NCBI GenBank assembly: GCA_964517135.1
Contig: CAZFBA010000032.1
Coordinates: forward strand, 1 to 46,641
Length of the DNA stretch: 46,641 bases
Source of the DNA: CAZFBA01 sp964517135
GTDB lineage: Bacteria; Cyanobacteriota; Vampirovibrionia; JBFMGH01
Direction: 5' to 3'
Below are positions 7,518-15,540 of the stretch, piece after piece. The notes under the pieces were generated by a model. That model did not search any database and was not told the origin of the DNA. It saw nothing but the letters and a program-made list of their open reading frames with translations. A program made the translations under genes and the position numbers. Positions within the stretch are counted from its first letter, which is position 1, and every line of letters starts with the position of its first letter.

Positions 7518-7635
7518 AGTTATTAGCCTCTTTAGAGATTTTGAGTCATCCAGAGTACAGCGAAGGATCTGTTTATGAGAGTTTTCCACCTTATACCAGC
7601 AAATAGAACAATACAAAAATCAGTAATAATATTTA

Positions 7636-8667
7636 TTAATTACAGTCAACGCCTGAGTCAACATTACCACCTGACGCACAAATAATAGATGAGTCAAGAT
7701 GTGTTATTTTACTGGCATTATAGTTTTGATAATTAGCCAGAGCATTAGCAGAATCAACTGCTGGCTCACTGGAAGCCTGACCTGTAATCGGGTCATAGAA
7801 AGTTTGTTCTCTTCTATCACCGCCTAAAACCTGAATATTATTCTGAAAATCTTCTCCTATAGCTCCAATACCCCATGAAAGTTCTTTTATAATACCTTTA
7901 AGGCCATCATCAATATTTGAAGATCCAAGCACCTGATCAAGCTGATTGACAAAGACAAAAGCTGTATGATTTCCGCTAAGGTTATTTGAAAAACTTGAAG
8001 GATCACTATTTTTAATAAATTGAGCTTTACCAATACAAGTAATATTTTGAAGGTCCGCATAAGTCAACCCGGCAGGAAAAGAAGCAAACATTTCATTAAA
8101 ACCATCGGGCATACTAACAGGAGAAGTATCCAGAGCTTTTATACAATCATAATTGCCATTACAGGCATTAATTTTATTCTCATATTCTCTTTCAAGTGCT
8201 GCGATATTATGACCATAAACAGCAAGTTTTTGTATTTCATTTGCCAGGTCCGCCTTACCTTCATCTGCAAGCTGTTGTGCCAGACTATAAAGTATTTGAG
8301 AAATTTTATCTGTACCTCCAGAAGCACCGGAAGCAAGAACATAATCATTAAAATTCTCTGGAATACCGTTAAGAATGTAATCTCCAAAATCAATACTGCA
8401 TAAACCTTCATGGCACTGCACTACAGGGTTTTCAGGAGTACCTCCCAGAGAACCCTTTGGGGCATTAATCATCGGTGGAGGTGGAGGATTTTTATTTATA
8501 ATACCCTTTGTTTTGTCGTTTTCAAGCTCCATATCTGATGAAGCAGAGAGAAAGTGAAGCATTTGATGGTCTTTTATAAGTAAAAAGACACCTGCACCAA
8601 TCACAATAGCAATAACAGCAATTGGTATAATATAATCAACCAGCCCGGAACCACTATATTTTTTCAT
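7636..8667 (-). CDS. Large Flp-pilin-like protein (family member P2)
   Basis: 343 residues. The short basic leader MKKYSG is followed by SGLVDY, placing Asp at +5 and Tyr at +6 after the inferred prepilin-peptidase site, then a hydrophobic helix (residues 11-32). A polyproline hinge (about 61-65) precedes the shared module at about 81-135, with Cys85-x4-Cys90, LNGIPEN and SGASGGT. This is close to P1 along the whole module and its following helices (DEGKADLANEIQKLAVYGHNI beside the P1 equivalent). The remainder to 343 has further cysteines and no known fold. An AGGAGG ribosome site lies 5 bases before the ATG. The gene is monocistronic, on the opposite strand to P1, P3 and P4. Confidence 0.75.
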   Translation of the reverse strand: MKKYSGSGLVDYIIPIAVIAIVIGAGVFLLIKDHQMLHFLSASSDMELENDKTKGIINKNPPPPPMINAPKGSLGGTPENPVVQCHEGLCSIDFGDYILNGIPENFNDYVLASGASGGTDKISQILYSLAQQLADEGKADLANEIQKLAVYGHNIAALEREYENKINACNGNYDCIKALDTSPVSMPDGFNEMFASFPAGLTYADLQNITCIGKAQFIKNSDPSSFSNNLSGNHTAFVFVNQLDQVLGSSNIDDGLKGIIKELSWGIGAIGEDFQNNIQVLGGDRREQTFYDPITGQASSEPAVDSANALANYQNYNASKITHLDSSIICASGGNVDSGVDCN

Positions 8668-9336
8668 TTTTACCTCCTGATTAGTATCAAAATTTATCCT
8701 TATTTATAATAAAAGAATCTATTCGTTTTGATTAATAGCAAAAAACTACCAATATTAAAGACTTACACTCTCAACATTATTTAGTCTATACCAAACATCT
8801 TAAGTAATCAGGCTCAAGAGGTTATAGGGTGAGAGTTTTTAGGTACTGCATAACAAAAAAGAAAGACACAATGCCATTAACACGTGTCTCCAGACCCTTG
8901 TTAGGGGAATTTTTGTTAACCAAAAATCCAAAATATGTAATTTTACTGTCTTTTACAGTCCCCCCTGCCCCCCGGGTGTCGTTGAAGGGAATGTTTTACT
9001 TTTACCAAAAATCCAGAATTATATCTAATAAATGTTTCGTGCCGTCAATCAATTCATTAATATCTATTATATGAATAAGAAGAACAAAATCAATAGCCAG
9101 AGTGCAAATGTTAACCTGATTTTTTTCATTTTTTTCAACAAAAACCCTTTGCCTGCTTTGTTCCGGTGCTTCGAAAGCCAGATTGAACAAAAGGAACAAA
9201 GGAAGTGGACAGATCATATTCAATAGTTTGTTTACTAAATAATCCCTGTTTTTTAGCAAAAAGGCAGAAACTTTGTTCAGAACAGGTTTCGGGTTACGAA
9301 CAAACGAAAAGGCATACTGAACAAATATATTAGTGC
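8668..9336. other. 670-base intergenic region with degenerate duplication and clustered 7-mers
   Basis: No supported gene. 8903-8940 and 8987-9025 are an imperfect direct repeat sharing ACCAAAAATCCA. Between them are two C6 runs (8960-8965, 8968-8973). From 9157 to 9325 the word GAACAAA or its complement occurs six times. Frames across this region lack ribosome sites and recognisable content. Confidence 0.5.
9157..9325. repeat. Cluster of six GAACAAA/TTTGTTC words
   Basis: Copies lie at 9157-9163, 9185-9191, 9194-9200, 9272-9278, 9298-9304 and 9319-9325, in both orientations. Two of them extend to a 9-bp inverted pair (CTTTGTTCC 9156-9164 / GGAACAAAG 9193-9201). This could be an array of protein-binding sites or a structured 3' region of the leftward operon. 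Confidence 0.5.
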
Positions 9337-10398
9337 TCAATGTATTTGTTGTGCATCTACCGCATCTAACATCGCCTGCACAGAAACATTCAAACACGAA
9401 GTGTGGTGGCACACCTGGTTTTGTTTATCCCATAAACAGGGTCTACAGGTGAGGTCAATATTTTTGAGAGCTATAAAGTCTTTGTTCGGTGGCAAAAGCT
9501 TCTTTTCATCTGTGGGGCCAAAAATTGCTACGATTTTAGTGTTTACCCCAACACCTATATGCATAGGGGCTGAATCTACACACAATAGAAGCTGACTCTG
9601 CTTGATTAAAGCGGCCAGCTCGACCAGACTTCGTGTCTTGCCATAAAGATTAACCAGATTAGAAGTATCTACCCCTTTGTTTTCAATCACACTGAGTATT
9701 TCCAGAATAGTTGATTCATCATCAGGGCCTCCTGCAAGCACTACATTAAATTTATTACTTTTAAGTAGTGAACATATGAGCTCTGCCCAGTTTTGTTCAG
9801 GCCAGCTTTTAATAATATTCTTCTTAATACTGAGGCTGCTTACCCCTGGATGAATTACTATATGAGGCTTATCTTTTTCACCCAGCATTTGATCAGCTTT
9901 TGCAAGGGCTTCACTATTAACCACTACCTCCGGCAGCGGAGCCTCTCTGTCTATACCTGCACCCTTTAGCAGATCATGATACATGTTTGCTGCATATTGA
10001 GCTTTATTGAGGGCTACAGCGGTGCTTAACAATTTTCTACTGAGAGGTCCAGAATCATACCCCACACGTATTTTAACCCCGCTCAAAAACAAAAGCAAAC
10101 TGATAAACATGTTGCTTCCGGCAGATATAACAGCATCATAGCCACCTTTTTTGATGATGAACAATAAATCAAAAAAAGCTTTTGCCCTGCTGGCTATTTT
10201 AACGTCATACTCAATGATTCTGTCTATGGTATGTGTCAGAGAGGCGCAACCTGAGCTGCGTGGCTCGAGTAAAAGGTGTATTTCACAATCAGGATAACTC
10301 TTTTTGAAATCGTCCAGGGTGGGAAAAAAGAGTATTTCATCCCCGATGCCACCAAAGTTAATAAACAGAACTTTTTTAAGATTTCTGATCGTCTCCAT
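9337..10398 (-). CDS. Glycosyltransferase family 9 (heptosyltransferase-like)
   Basis: 353 residues. The GT9 signature is clear: an N-terminal Rossmann half with the glycine-rich loop INFGGIGDEILFFPTL, and a C-terminal half with IHPGVSS, VVLAGGPDDE, LYGKTRSLVELAALI and the nucleotide-sugar site CVDSAPMHIGVGVNTKIVAIFG. The family transfers ADP-heptose or related sugars during lipopolysaccharide core or surface glycan assembly, at the cytoplasmic face. It is the last gene of a four-gene operon whose first gene is a heptose-7-phosphate kinase, which fits a heptose donor. Its start overlaps the preceding gene by 23 bases, so translational coupling is likely. A Cys-rich tail (CRPCLW, VCHHTSC) resembles those of some GT9 enzymes. 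Confidence 0.85.
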   Translation of the reverse strand: METIRNLKKVLFINFGGIGDEILFFPTLDDFKKSYPDCEIHLLLEPRSSGCASLTHTIDRIIEYDVKIASRAKAFFDLLFIIKKGGYDAVISAGSNMFISLLLFLSGVKIRVGYDSGPLSRKLLSTAVALNKAQYAANMYHDLLKGAGIDREAPLPEVVVNSEALAKADQMLGEKDKPHIVIHPGVSSLSIKKNIIKSWPEQNWAELICSLLKSNKFNVVLAGGPDDESTILEILSVIENKGVDTSNLVNLYGKTRSLVELAALIKQSQLLLCVDSAPMHIGVGVNTKIVAIFGPTDEKKLLPPNKDFIALKNIDLTCRPCLWDKQNQVCHHTSCLNVSVQAMLDAVDAQQIH

Positions 10399-11854
10399 TA
10401 GATTTAAAATAGACCTTTCTACTCACAATACAGGATAAAGCCGCAACCAGCAGCCAGAAAATAATATGCACCTGCGGCCTGTACCAGATAGTATCAAAAA
10501 TAGCCTGACCACCTATAGCAATAAATGCAGCAAAAAGGGTCATAATAAGAAGTTTAACTTCCAGAGATTCTGAAGCATTATAGGCTTTAACACCGTTAGA
10601 AAATATAACAAGAAGTAACCAGCCAGAAGCCAGAAGGCCAATAATGCCCATCTCAACAGCAATCTCAAGAGGTACAGAATAGGCACCCAGAGCGTCAAAC
10701 CCTGTCTCCATATAGAATCCGTAAACAAGTCTAAAAGTACTGTTGCCCGGGCCTATACCAATTAACCAGTTATCTTTAAACATCTCCCAGCAAGAAAGAT
10801 AGACATTCATCCTGAAAGAATTTGAGCTATTACCCCGTATGGTAAATATGGACATAATGCGATCCTGCAGGGCCGGCATCGATGCAAGCATGAATATAAC
10901 CCCTAATATTCCGAGCAGGCCGGCTGTTATCCAGGCAAACTTGAAAAGCCTTTGATAGCGATGATTTTTAAACTCATGCCAGAAAATATGCCCTGCGGCC
11001 AGATAGATAAATCCAACCATAAGCACCAGACCGATATAAGCGCCACGACTGCCAGTAAAGACAATACATACAAGCGAAGCCAGTGAAAAAGCAAAAAATG
11101 GCAGTGCCCAGTACCATTTTTTCTTCAGCCAGGCAATAAGCCCCATACCCAAGACAACAGGTGCAACCGGCAAAAGGTATCCTGCAAGCAAGTTAGGGTT
11201 AAATGGTACCAGAGAACCATATACACGTGTCATTTTTCTTTCTGCCATAATAGCTTCAGGATCCTGCCAGGTAGCAAGAGCCTCAACTCCTTGAAAACGC
11301 TGCAATATACCATAAATAGCCTCCAGGCCTCCTGTTATAGCAATCACAATCAACAACAGATAAAGCTTTTTGCTACTTCCTTTAAAGATGTTTGCAAACA
11401 CAACATAGCTGGCAAAATAAGTCATCAGCTTGGCTAATCCTTTGAGGCTGGGCATAAAATAAGATGAAAAAGCAACACTTATTAGTGCTACTGCTATGTA
11501 TACTGCAACAGGTATATCAAAAAGAGTAAAGTTGTGGCCACCTTCCCGGGTAAAAAACCATTTGAATACCGTTAAAAGCAAGCCTGATGCAACCAGCAAC
11601 CCGTGAACAATTGTAGGTGCAAAGGTAATCGCTATCAAAAGGGCTATCAGATTAGCCATAATCAATTGATCAATATATTTAGCAACCAGACTGGTGTCTG
11701 AAAGAGCTAAACTAAACTTATGTATAGTTTCAAGGGGCATTTTAAGGAACCTGTAGAAGAGACTTTGCTTTAAGTGGCTGTTAACAGATTCCTGATTAGA
11801 GAGATCTATTTTGTCTATAGCTTTTATCAGGTATGAAGTATTTGTAATGCTCAT
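10376..11854 (-). CDS. O-antigen ligase/polymerase-like membrane protein, IctB type
   Basis: 492 residues with about a dozen membrane helices. The signature of the Wzy_C/O-antigen ligase family is present: the large periplasmic loop with FRMNVYLSCWEMFKDNWLIG and GIGPGNSTFRLVYG, and GSRGAYIGL. The stretch YGILQRFQGVEALATW, followed by NPNLLAGYLLPVAP, is characteristic of the cyanobacterial IctB subgroup, once proposed as a bicarbonate transporter but homologous to ligases. In this operon, between a heptose kinase/DUF4330 pair and a GT9 enzyme, a role in surface-glycan transfer or polymerisation is more natural than carbon uptake. Its start codon touches the stop of the DUF4330 gene. Confidence 0.83.
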   Translation of the reverse strand: MSITNTSYLIKAIDKIDLSNQESVNSHLKQSLFYRFLKMPLETIHKFSLALSDTSLVAKYIDQLIMANLIALLIAITFAPTIVHGLLVASGLLLTVFKWFFTREGGHNFTLFDIPVAVYIAVALISVAFSSYFMPSLKGLAKLMTYFASYVVFANIFKGSSKKLYLLLIVIAITGGLEAIYGILQRFQGVEALATWQDPEAIMAERKMTRVYGSLVPFNPNLLAGYLLPVAPVVLGMGLIAWLKKKWYWALPFFAFSLASLVCIVFTGSRGAYIGLVLMVGFIYLAAGHIFWHEFKNHRYQRLFKFAWITAGLLGILGVIFMLASMPALQDRIMSIFTIRGNSSNSFRMNVYLSCWEMFKDNWLIGIGPGNSTFRLVYGFYMETGFDALGAYSVPLEIAVEMGIIGLLASGWLLLVIFSNGVKAYNASESLEVKLLIMTLFAAFIAIGGQAIFDTIWYRPQVHIIFWLLVAALSCIVSRKVYFKSNGDDQKS

Positions 11855-12375
11855 TATTTGTTCTTATCTATAATTCTTACATCTGAAACGATAGCAGGGA
11901 GGCGATATTTAAAGCCTTCAATATCAACTCTCAACCCGACTTTTATTTTGTTGCCGCCTATAACCGGCCCATCTTTTGTGATATCTGCTGTATCTTTGAG
12001 TGTTAGCATACAGTCATAGGTGATAGGTGCGCTGGGGTCATCAATAGCAACAGCCGTATTATCTTCAGTGTGCAATACAGATATCTGCCAGGGTGTACAT
12101 TCATACTTAATTATATCCAGTGCAGTGTATGGCACATTTCTAATTGTTAAAAATGACTGGGTTTCATCTTTAAAGAGCCCTTCAGGGTTAAGAATTTTTT
12201 GACCTCTTGAGAAGACATCAAATTCAATTTCTGTTCTGTCTTTAACTACCTGTGCGGATGTTTTATGGGCTCCTGTTTTTACCATCATATAGCCTGCTAT
12301 AGCTACTACTATAAGTATTATAGCGCACAGGTCAATGATATTGATCAGGCCAAACAATTTACCTTCTTTCATCAT
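11854..12375 (-). CDS. DUF4330 membrane-anchored protein
   Basis: 173 residues: a short cytoplasmic start (LFGLINIIDLCAIILI), one membrane helix (about 10-30), then a periplasmic beta-rich domain of about 140 residues. Length and layout match DUF4330 proteins, which I know mainly from cyanobacteria. No catalytic motif. It overlaps the kinase gene by 4 bases at its start and abuts the ligase-like gene at its end, so it is translated with both. A role as periplasmic accessory to the ligase is inference from this coupling. Confidence 0.72.
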   Translation of the reverse strand: MMKEGKLFGLINIIDLCAIILIVVAIAGYMMVKTGAHKTSAQVVKDRTEIEFDVFSRGQKILNPEGLFKDETQSFLTIRNVPYTALDIIKYECTPWQISVLHTEDNTAVAIDDPSAPITYDCMLTLKDTADITKDGPVIGGNKIKVGLRVDIEGFKYRLPAIVSDVRIIDKNK

Positions 12376-13430
12376 ACGTTTATATCCTCTCTGGTTTGTG
12401 TATATTCAGCAATGACATCATATTTGAGTTTATCCAGCGTAATTTTAAGCTGGTCCACAGAAGTAACAGCTGCCCCGAATTCTCTTACAACTATACTTGC
12501 GGCCAGGTTACCGAGTATAGCAGCCAGGCGAGGCTCAACACCCGCAGCAAGTGCCAGTACAAGACTGCCAACTACTGTATCACCTGCCCCTGTTACATCA
12601 AAGACATCTGTTCTATTGAATGCAGGTATAGTTGTTAAATTACCATCTTTTTCAAATAGCATCATACCTTCTGAACCTCTTGTCATTAGCAGCATTTCAA
12701 TGCCAGCTTTGTCAAGAAGTTCCCAGCCGCCGGATATAACACTGTTTAAATCAGTCATGGTATATCCCAGGGTAGCTTCTGCCTCAGGCTGGTTGGGTGT
12801 AATAACTTTTGCTCCCTGAAATCTATCCAGATTTTGTTGTGCATCGACAGCCAGTATAAGGTTTTTTTCTTTTGCCAGCATCTGTGCGTGTTTAATGACC
12901 TCAGGAGTAATGACCCCTATCCCATAATCTGAAAGCAATATGGCATCATGCTCTTCAGCTGCTCGATGAAGATTTTCTATAAGGTAACTTTCGACTTCTC
13001 CTGATAGTGGTGTTGTTTCTTCTCTGTCAATTCTGACTATTTGCTGTGTTACTGATTGAGGTGAAGCCGCTGATATTCTTGACTTAACACTGGTAGGTCT
13101 ATCCTTGTCTATTACTATACCAGATGTATCAATACCTGCTTTCTGAAAAGCATTAATTAAAAGGGGTCCGTGATAATCATCTCCGCAAACACCAAGCACA
13201 CTAACCTTTTTAGCCCCGAGAGCCGCAATATTATGAGCAGCATTGGAAGCAGCCCCCAAAATAATTTTTGTTTCTTTGTGTTTCAATATCAAGACAGGTG
13301 CTTCTCTCGATATACGGCTGGCCTCACCGTAAACCATTTCATCAATAGCCAGATCTCCTGCCACCAGAACCCGACCATTTTTCAGCCGATCAAATACTGG
13401 ATAAAGCGCCTCTTTTGTAACCTGGTACAC
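12372..13430 (-). CDS. D-glycero-beta-D-manno-heptose-7-phosphate kinase (RfaE1/HldE kinase-type)
   Basis: 352 residues, PfkB-family sugar kinase. It would phosphorylate D-glycero-D-manno-heptose 7-phosphate at O1, an early step to ADP-heptose. Seen: the N-terminal RVLVAGDLAIDEMVYGEASRISREAPV block typical of RfaE1, GAASNAAHNIAALG for the sugar site, LLSDYGIGVI, TPNQPEAEATLG, and the C-terminal anion hole with catalytic Asp in DVTGAGDTVVGSL. Length matches a stand-alone kinase without the cytidylyltransferase half. It heads the operon with DUF4330, the IctB-type protein and GT9. Confidence is high in the kinase family and somewhat lower in the exact heptose substrate. Confidence 0.83.
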   Translation of the reverse strand: MYQVTKEALYPVFDRLKNGRVLVAGDLAIDEMVYGEASRISREAPVLILKHKETKIILGAASNAAHNIAALGAKKVSVLGVCGDDYHGPLLINAFQKAGIDTSGIVIDKDRPTSVKSRISAASPQSVTQQIVRIDREETTPLSGEVESYLIENLHRAAEEHDAILLSDYGIGVITPEVIKHAQMLAKEKNLILAVDAQQNLDRFQGAKVITPNQPEAEATLGYTMTDLNSVISGGWELLDKAGIEMLLMTRGSEGMMLFEKDGNLTTIPAFNRTDVFDVTGAGDTVVGSLVLALAAGVEPRLAAILGNLAASIVVREFGAAVTSVDQLKITLDKLKYDVIAEYTQTREDINV

Positions 13431-13834
13431 AATATACTCCTGTTATCAATGCTCTAGAACCGTAGCTTATGGTTTTCTACAATTATATACTCATTTATAT
13501 GTTGTGGACAGGGTGGCCGGCCATTAAGGTCATTTTCCTTTAAAATAAACCCTTTTGGCAGTTAATTCAAAATATACATACTTTTAGAAAACTTAATAAC
13601 CTCTACTTTTTAAATCAAAATTACCTGCCTCAGGCATTTATACTGATCCTTGAAAGTAATGTATAGATTCCAGATTATAGAAGCCTTCTATCAGCATATA
13701 TTAATTATGGAATGGTATAGCCGGTAAAAAGATGTTAAATATCTTTAATGATTCTGTGAAAAAGAACTAAAGAACAATATCAAACGGCCGATACCTGATC
13801 AAATAGGTATGGTTAAAAAGAGAGGGTTTAAGAG
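13431..13834. other. Divergent promoter region between heptose kinase and P3
   Basis: No gene seen. It must carry leftward signals for the heptose operon and rightward signals for pilin-like gene P3. Near P3, CGATACCTG at 13789-13797 is also found at the same kind of distance before P1. Arms ATACCT/AGGTAT at 13791-13796 and 13805-13810 could form a hairpin before the P3 ribosome site. Confidence 0.5.
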
Positions 13835-14728
13835 ATGAGCAATTATAGAGGGCAAAATCTATTAGAAATGGGTATTATTATTGCCCTGGTTAGTATTGTA
13901 GCTATTATCGGTCTGTCTTTACTCGGTGGAAACATCTTTTCAATGTTTTCACAGTCTAAAGACCACTACAGTAATTTTGAACCTTTCGGCGTTGAAACTT
14001 CCAGCAACCCTGTAGAAACTACAACAATTGATCCGAAAACAGTAAGCATGACGTCTCCATTAAGTAATACAACCATTGCTGGTGTTGATGTTAAATTCAA
14101 TGAAGATGGTTCAGCCTCATTCAACATTGACGGCGTTGATATTTCACTTTCATCAGCTTCAGTAAGAAATTTTGACAAAATGTTTCTTGTTGAAGCTTCT
14201 GGCTCTTCAGGGGCCGGCCTGACAATAGAAGTTATGCAGGCTATTCAAAGGATTGTTGAAAACAACAAAGAAGCACTTGAAAACGGTACAGCAGATCTTG
14301 AAATTTCTTTCGGCCAGAGTAAGCGCAAAATACCTCTTGACATTGATGAAGGTGAGTACGTAGAAGCTACAGGCATAGCCACTGCTAATTTTGACGTTAA
14401 TATGGTTCAGCTTAAAGTAGGTAATAGTCTGACTCTAATTAGCAATGATCAGGTTATTGGTGGCAAAAAAGCAGACAAAGAAAAAAGCAAAGACGCAAAA
14501 GAAAACTCTATTGTCATTGTTGAAGGTACAATAAACGGTGAATCATACAATGGAACAGTAGTTAAGGCCCCTGAAAAAGTACTGGTTAATAAATCATACT
14601 CCGGTGACTATAAGAGAAATAGCGATCAGTTTAATGTTGATGGTGAAGTCTTGGTTGGCAATGACGATGATGAAATGGAACTTCAAATGTTTTATGAGTT
14701 TGAGCAAAATACTGAAAAACTGACATAA
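13835..14728 (+). CDS. Large Flp-pilin-like protein (family member P3)
   Basis: 297 residues. Leader MSNYRG, then QNLLEM with the classical Glu at +5 after the inferred prepilin-peptidase site, then a hydrophobic helix to about residue 36. A short NFEPFG segment (47-52) is shared with P4 (NFKPFG). The common module lies at about 83-140: the cysteine pair of P1/P2 is replaced by EDGSASFNIDG, but the LSSASV strand, the SGSSGAG turn and the following helix remain. The C-terminal half is beta-rich with a Lys-rich linker (KKADKEKSKDAKEN) and no known domain. GAGGG ribosome-site sequence. Single gene. Probably exported and assembled or anchored as a pilin-like subunit (inference). Confidence 0.73.
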   Translation: MSNYRGQNLLEMGIIIALVSIVAIIGLSLLGGNIFSMFSQSKDHYSNFEPFGVETSSNPVETTTIDPKTVSMTSPLSNTTIAGVDVKFNEDGSASFNIDGVDISLSSASVRNFDKMFLVEASGSSGAGLTIEVMQAIQRIVENNKEALENGTADLEISFGQSKRKIPLDIDEGEYVEATGIATANFDVNMVQLKVGNSLTLISNDQVIGGKKADKEKSKDAKENSIVIVEGTINGESYNGTVVKAPEKVLVNKSYSGDYKRNSDQFNVDGEVLVGNDDDEMELQMFYEFEQNTEKLT

Positions 14729-14792
14729 TCAGGCTATAATATAGTATAAAATTGATCATTACAGTCCGGTTAAATTTTTTCTGAGTTTTTGG

Positions 14793-14850
14793 TTTTTGCC
14801 AGTTTCTTTAATTTAACTTACTGTAAAATTTTCTAATCCAAAATAGATAT
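14793..14850 (+). repeat. 58-bp repeat, left copy (upstream of the 106-aa gene)
   Basis: Matches 19747-19804 at 56 of 58 positions. This copy ends a few bases before the ribosome site of the 106-residue gene, so it probably contains that gene's promoter or leader. The other copy has no such gene after it. Confidence 0.8.
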
Positions 14851-14861
14851 GGAGTAAAATT

Positions 14862-15182
14862 ATGATAGATAGCAGAAAACTGGCGATAGCAGTTATTTCT
14901 GTAATCTTTCTGGGCAACCTTTTCCTTTATGCTCAGGGTGAATCATTTGATGATTCAGTCATCAGGACTGTTGAAAATGACACAGATGCCTATGCCAACC
15001 GCCTTGACAGGATTTATGAAAAAAATGAACCCGTAAATTCAATAGAAGAAGAAGAAAGATTAATGAACCTTGAAGCACTGAACGATGATCACCGTTATGA
15101 TGACTATGAAAGCGATGACGACTACGGAAATGATTATGCCAATGATATGTATGATGGTGATAACTGGTTTTCAGATTATTAA
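14862..15182 (+). CDS. Small secreted or anchored acidic protein (106 aa)
   Basis: Residues 1-25 form a signal peptide or signal anchor (basic start, then LAIAVISVIFLGNLFLYAQG). The remaining 80 residues are strongly acidic with Asp/Tyr/Asn repeats towards the end (YDDYESDDDYGNDYANDMYD), likely disordered and possibly calcium-binding. GGAGTAAAATT before the ATG serves as ribosome site. It follows P3 by 133 bases and sits next to the repeat-rich tRNA region. No family is recognised. Confidence 0.6.
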   Translation: MIDSRKLAIAVISVIFLGNLFLYAQGESFDDSVIRTVENDTDAYANRLDRIYEKNEPVNSIEEEERLMNLEALNDDHRYDDYESDDDYGNDYANDMYDGDNWFSDY

Positions 15183-15234
15183 TAATAGCAAAAGCTTTCA
15201 CATAGGTTGAAAACCAGATCCACTGTTTTAAACA

Positions 15235-15301
15235 ACATAAAAATTAAACAATTCTGCCCTGTATCTTCTGAAATCTTATTACTTATGACCTTAATTATAC
15301 T
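15235..15301 (+). repeat. Direct repeat, uninterrupted copy
   Basis: About 67 bases composed of ACATAAAAATTAAACAATTCT and a segment beginning GCCCTGTATCTTCTGAAATC. The same two parts recur at 15307-15327 and 15373-15417, separated there by a 45-base insertion. Confidence 0.8.
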
Positions 15302-15306
15302 AAAAG

Positions 15307-15417
15307 ACATAAAAATTAAACAATTCTAAAATTCTCAGGGTGTTTTTCGTTGCGCAGCAACGAAAAACACCCGCCCTATATCTTCTGAAATCTTGTTACT
15401 TATGACGTTGATTATAT
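15307..15417 (+). repeat. Direct repeat, copy interrupted by a hairpin element
   Basis: Same unit as 15235-15301 but split after AACAATTCT by 45 bases (15328-15372) that end in a perfect 16-bp hairpin. The second part differs from the first copy at only a few positions. Confidence 0.8.
15338..15372. repeat. Perfect 16-bp hairpin inside one repeat copy
   Basis: Arms GGGTGTTTTTCGTTGC and GCAACGAAAAACACCC around the 3-base loop GCA. No T-run follows on either strand, so it is not an obvious terminator. It looks like a small inserted palindromic element. Confidence 0.85.
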
Positions 15418-15453
15418 ATTTTGATTAAATCATTTTTGTTATAATACTCAAAA

Positions 15454-15538
15454 GGAGAGGTGCCAGAGTGGTTTATTGGCGTCGCCTCGAAAGCGAATGG
15501 GCAGCAGTGCCACAAGGGTTCAAATCCCTTCCTCTCCG
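15454..15538 (+). tRNA. tRNA-Ser (anticodon CGA)
   Basis: The acceptor arms GGAGAGG (15454-15460) and CCTCTCC (15531-15537) pair perfectly, followed by discriminator G. The D arm is present. The anticodon loop is CTCGAAA, giving CGA for UCG codons. A long variable arm, as in class II tRNAs, is followed by the T arm AGGG-TTCAAAT-CCCT. CCA is not encoded. The outermost pair of the anticodon stem looks mismatched. The 3' flank is duplicated at about 19805-19862. Confidence 0.92.
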
Positions 15539-15540
15539 CT

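Larger units (their letters stand above)
6734..7635. other. 900-base region without a long gene; several inverted repeats
   Basis: No supported long gene. Besides the 9-bp repeats it contains an 18-codon reading frame at 7213-7266 preceded by AGGG at good spacing. That frame's start is overlapped by inverted arms TGGCCAGA/TCTGGCCA (7214-7221, 7241-7248). Inverted arms of 10 bp lie at 7314-7323/7344-7353, and a 27-base palindrome at 7491-7517. A small RNA or leader is possible but not shown. Confidence 0.5.

Noticed and set aside
8829..9074. An 81-codon rightward frame
   Set aside because: It crosses the degenerate duplication and C6 runs, has no ribosome site and no protein-like pattern.
9002..9412. 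A 136-codon leftward frame overlapping the end of the GT9 gene
   Set aside because: It runs out of frame through the GT9 3' end, has no ribosome site, and its composition is that of the AT-rich repeat region with GAACAAA words.
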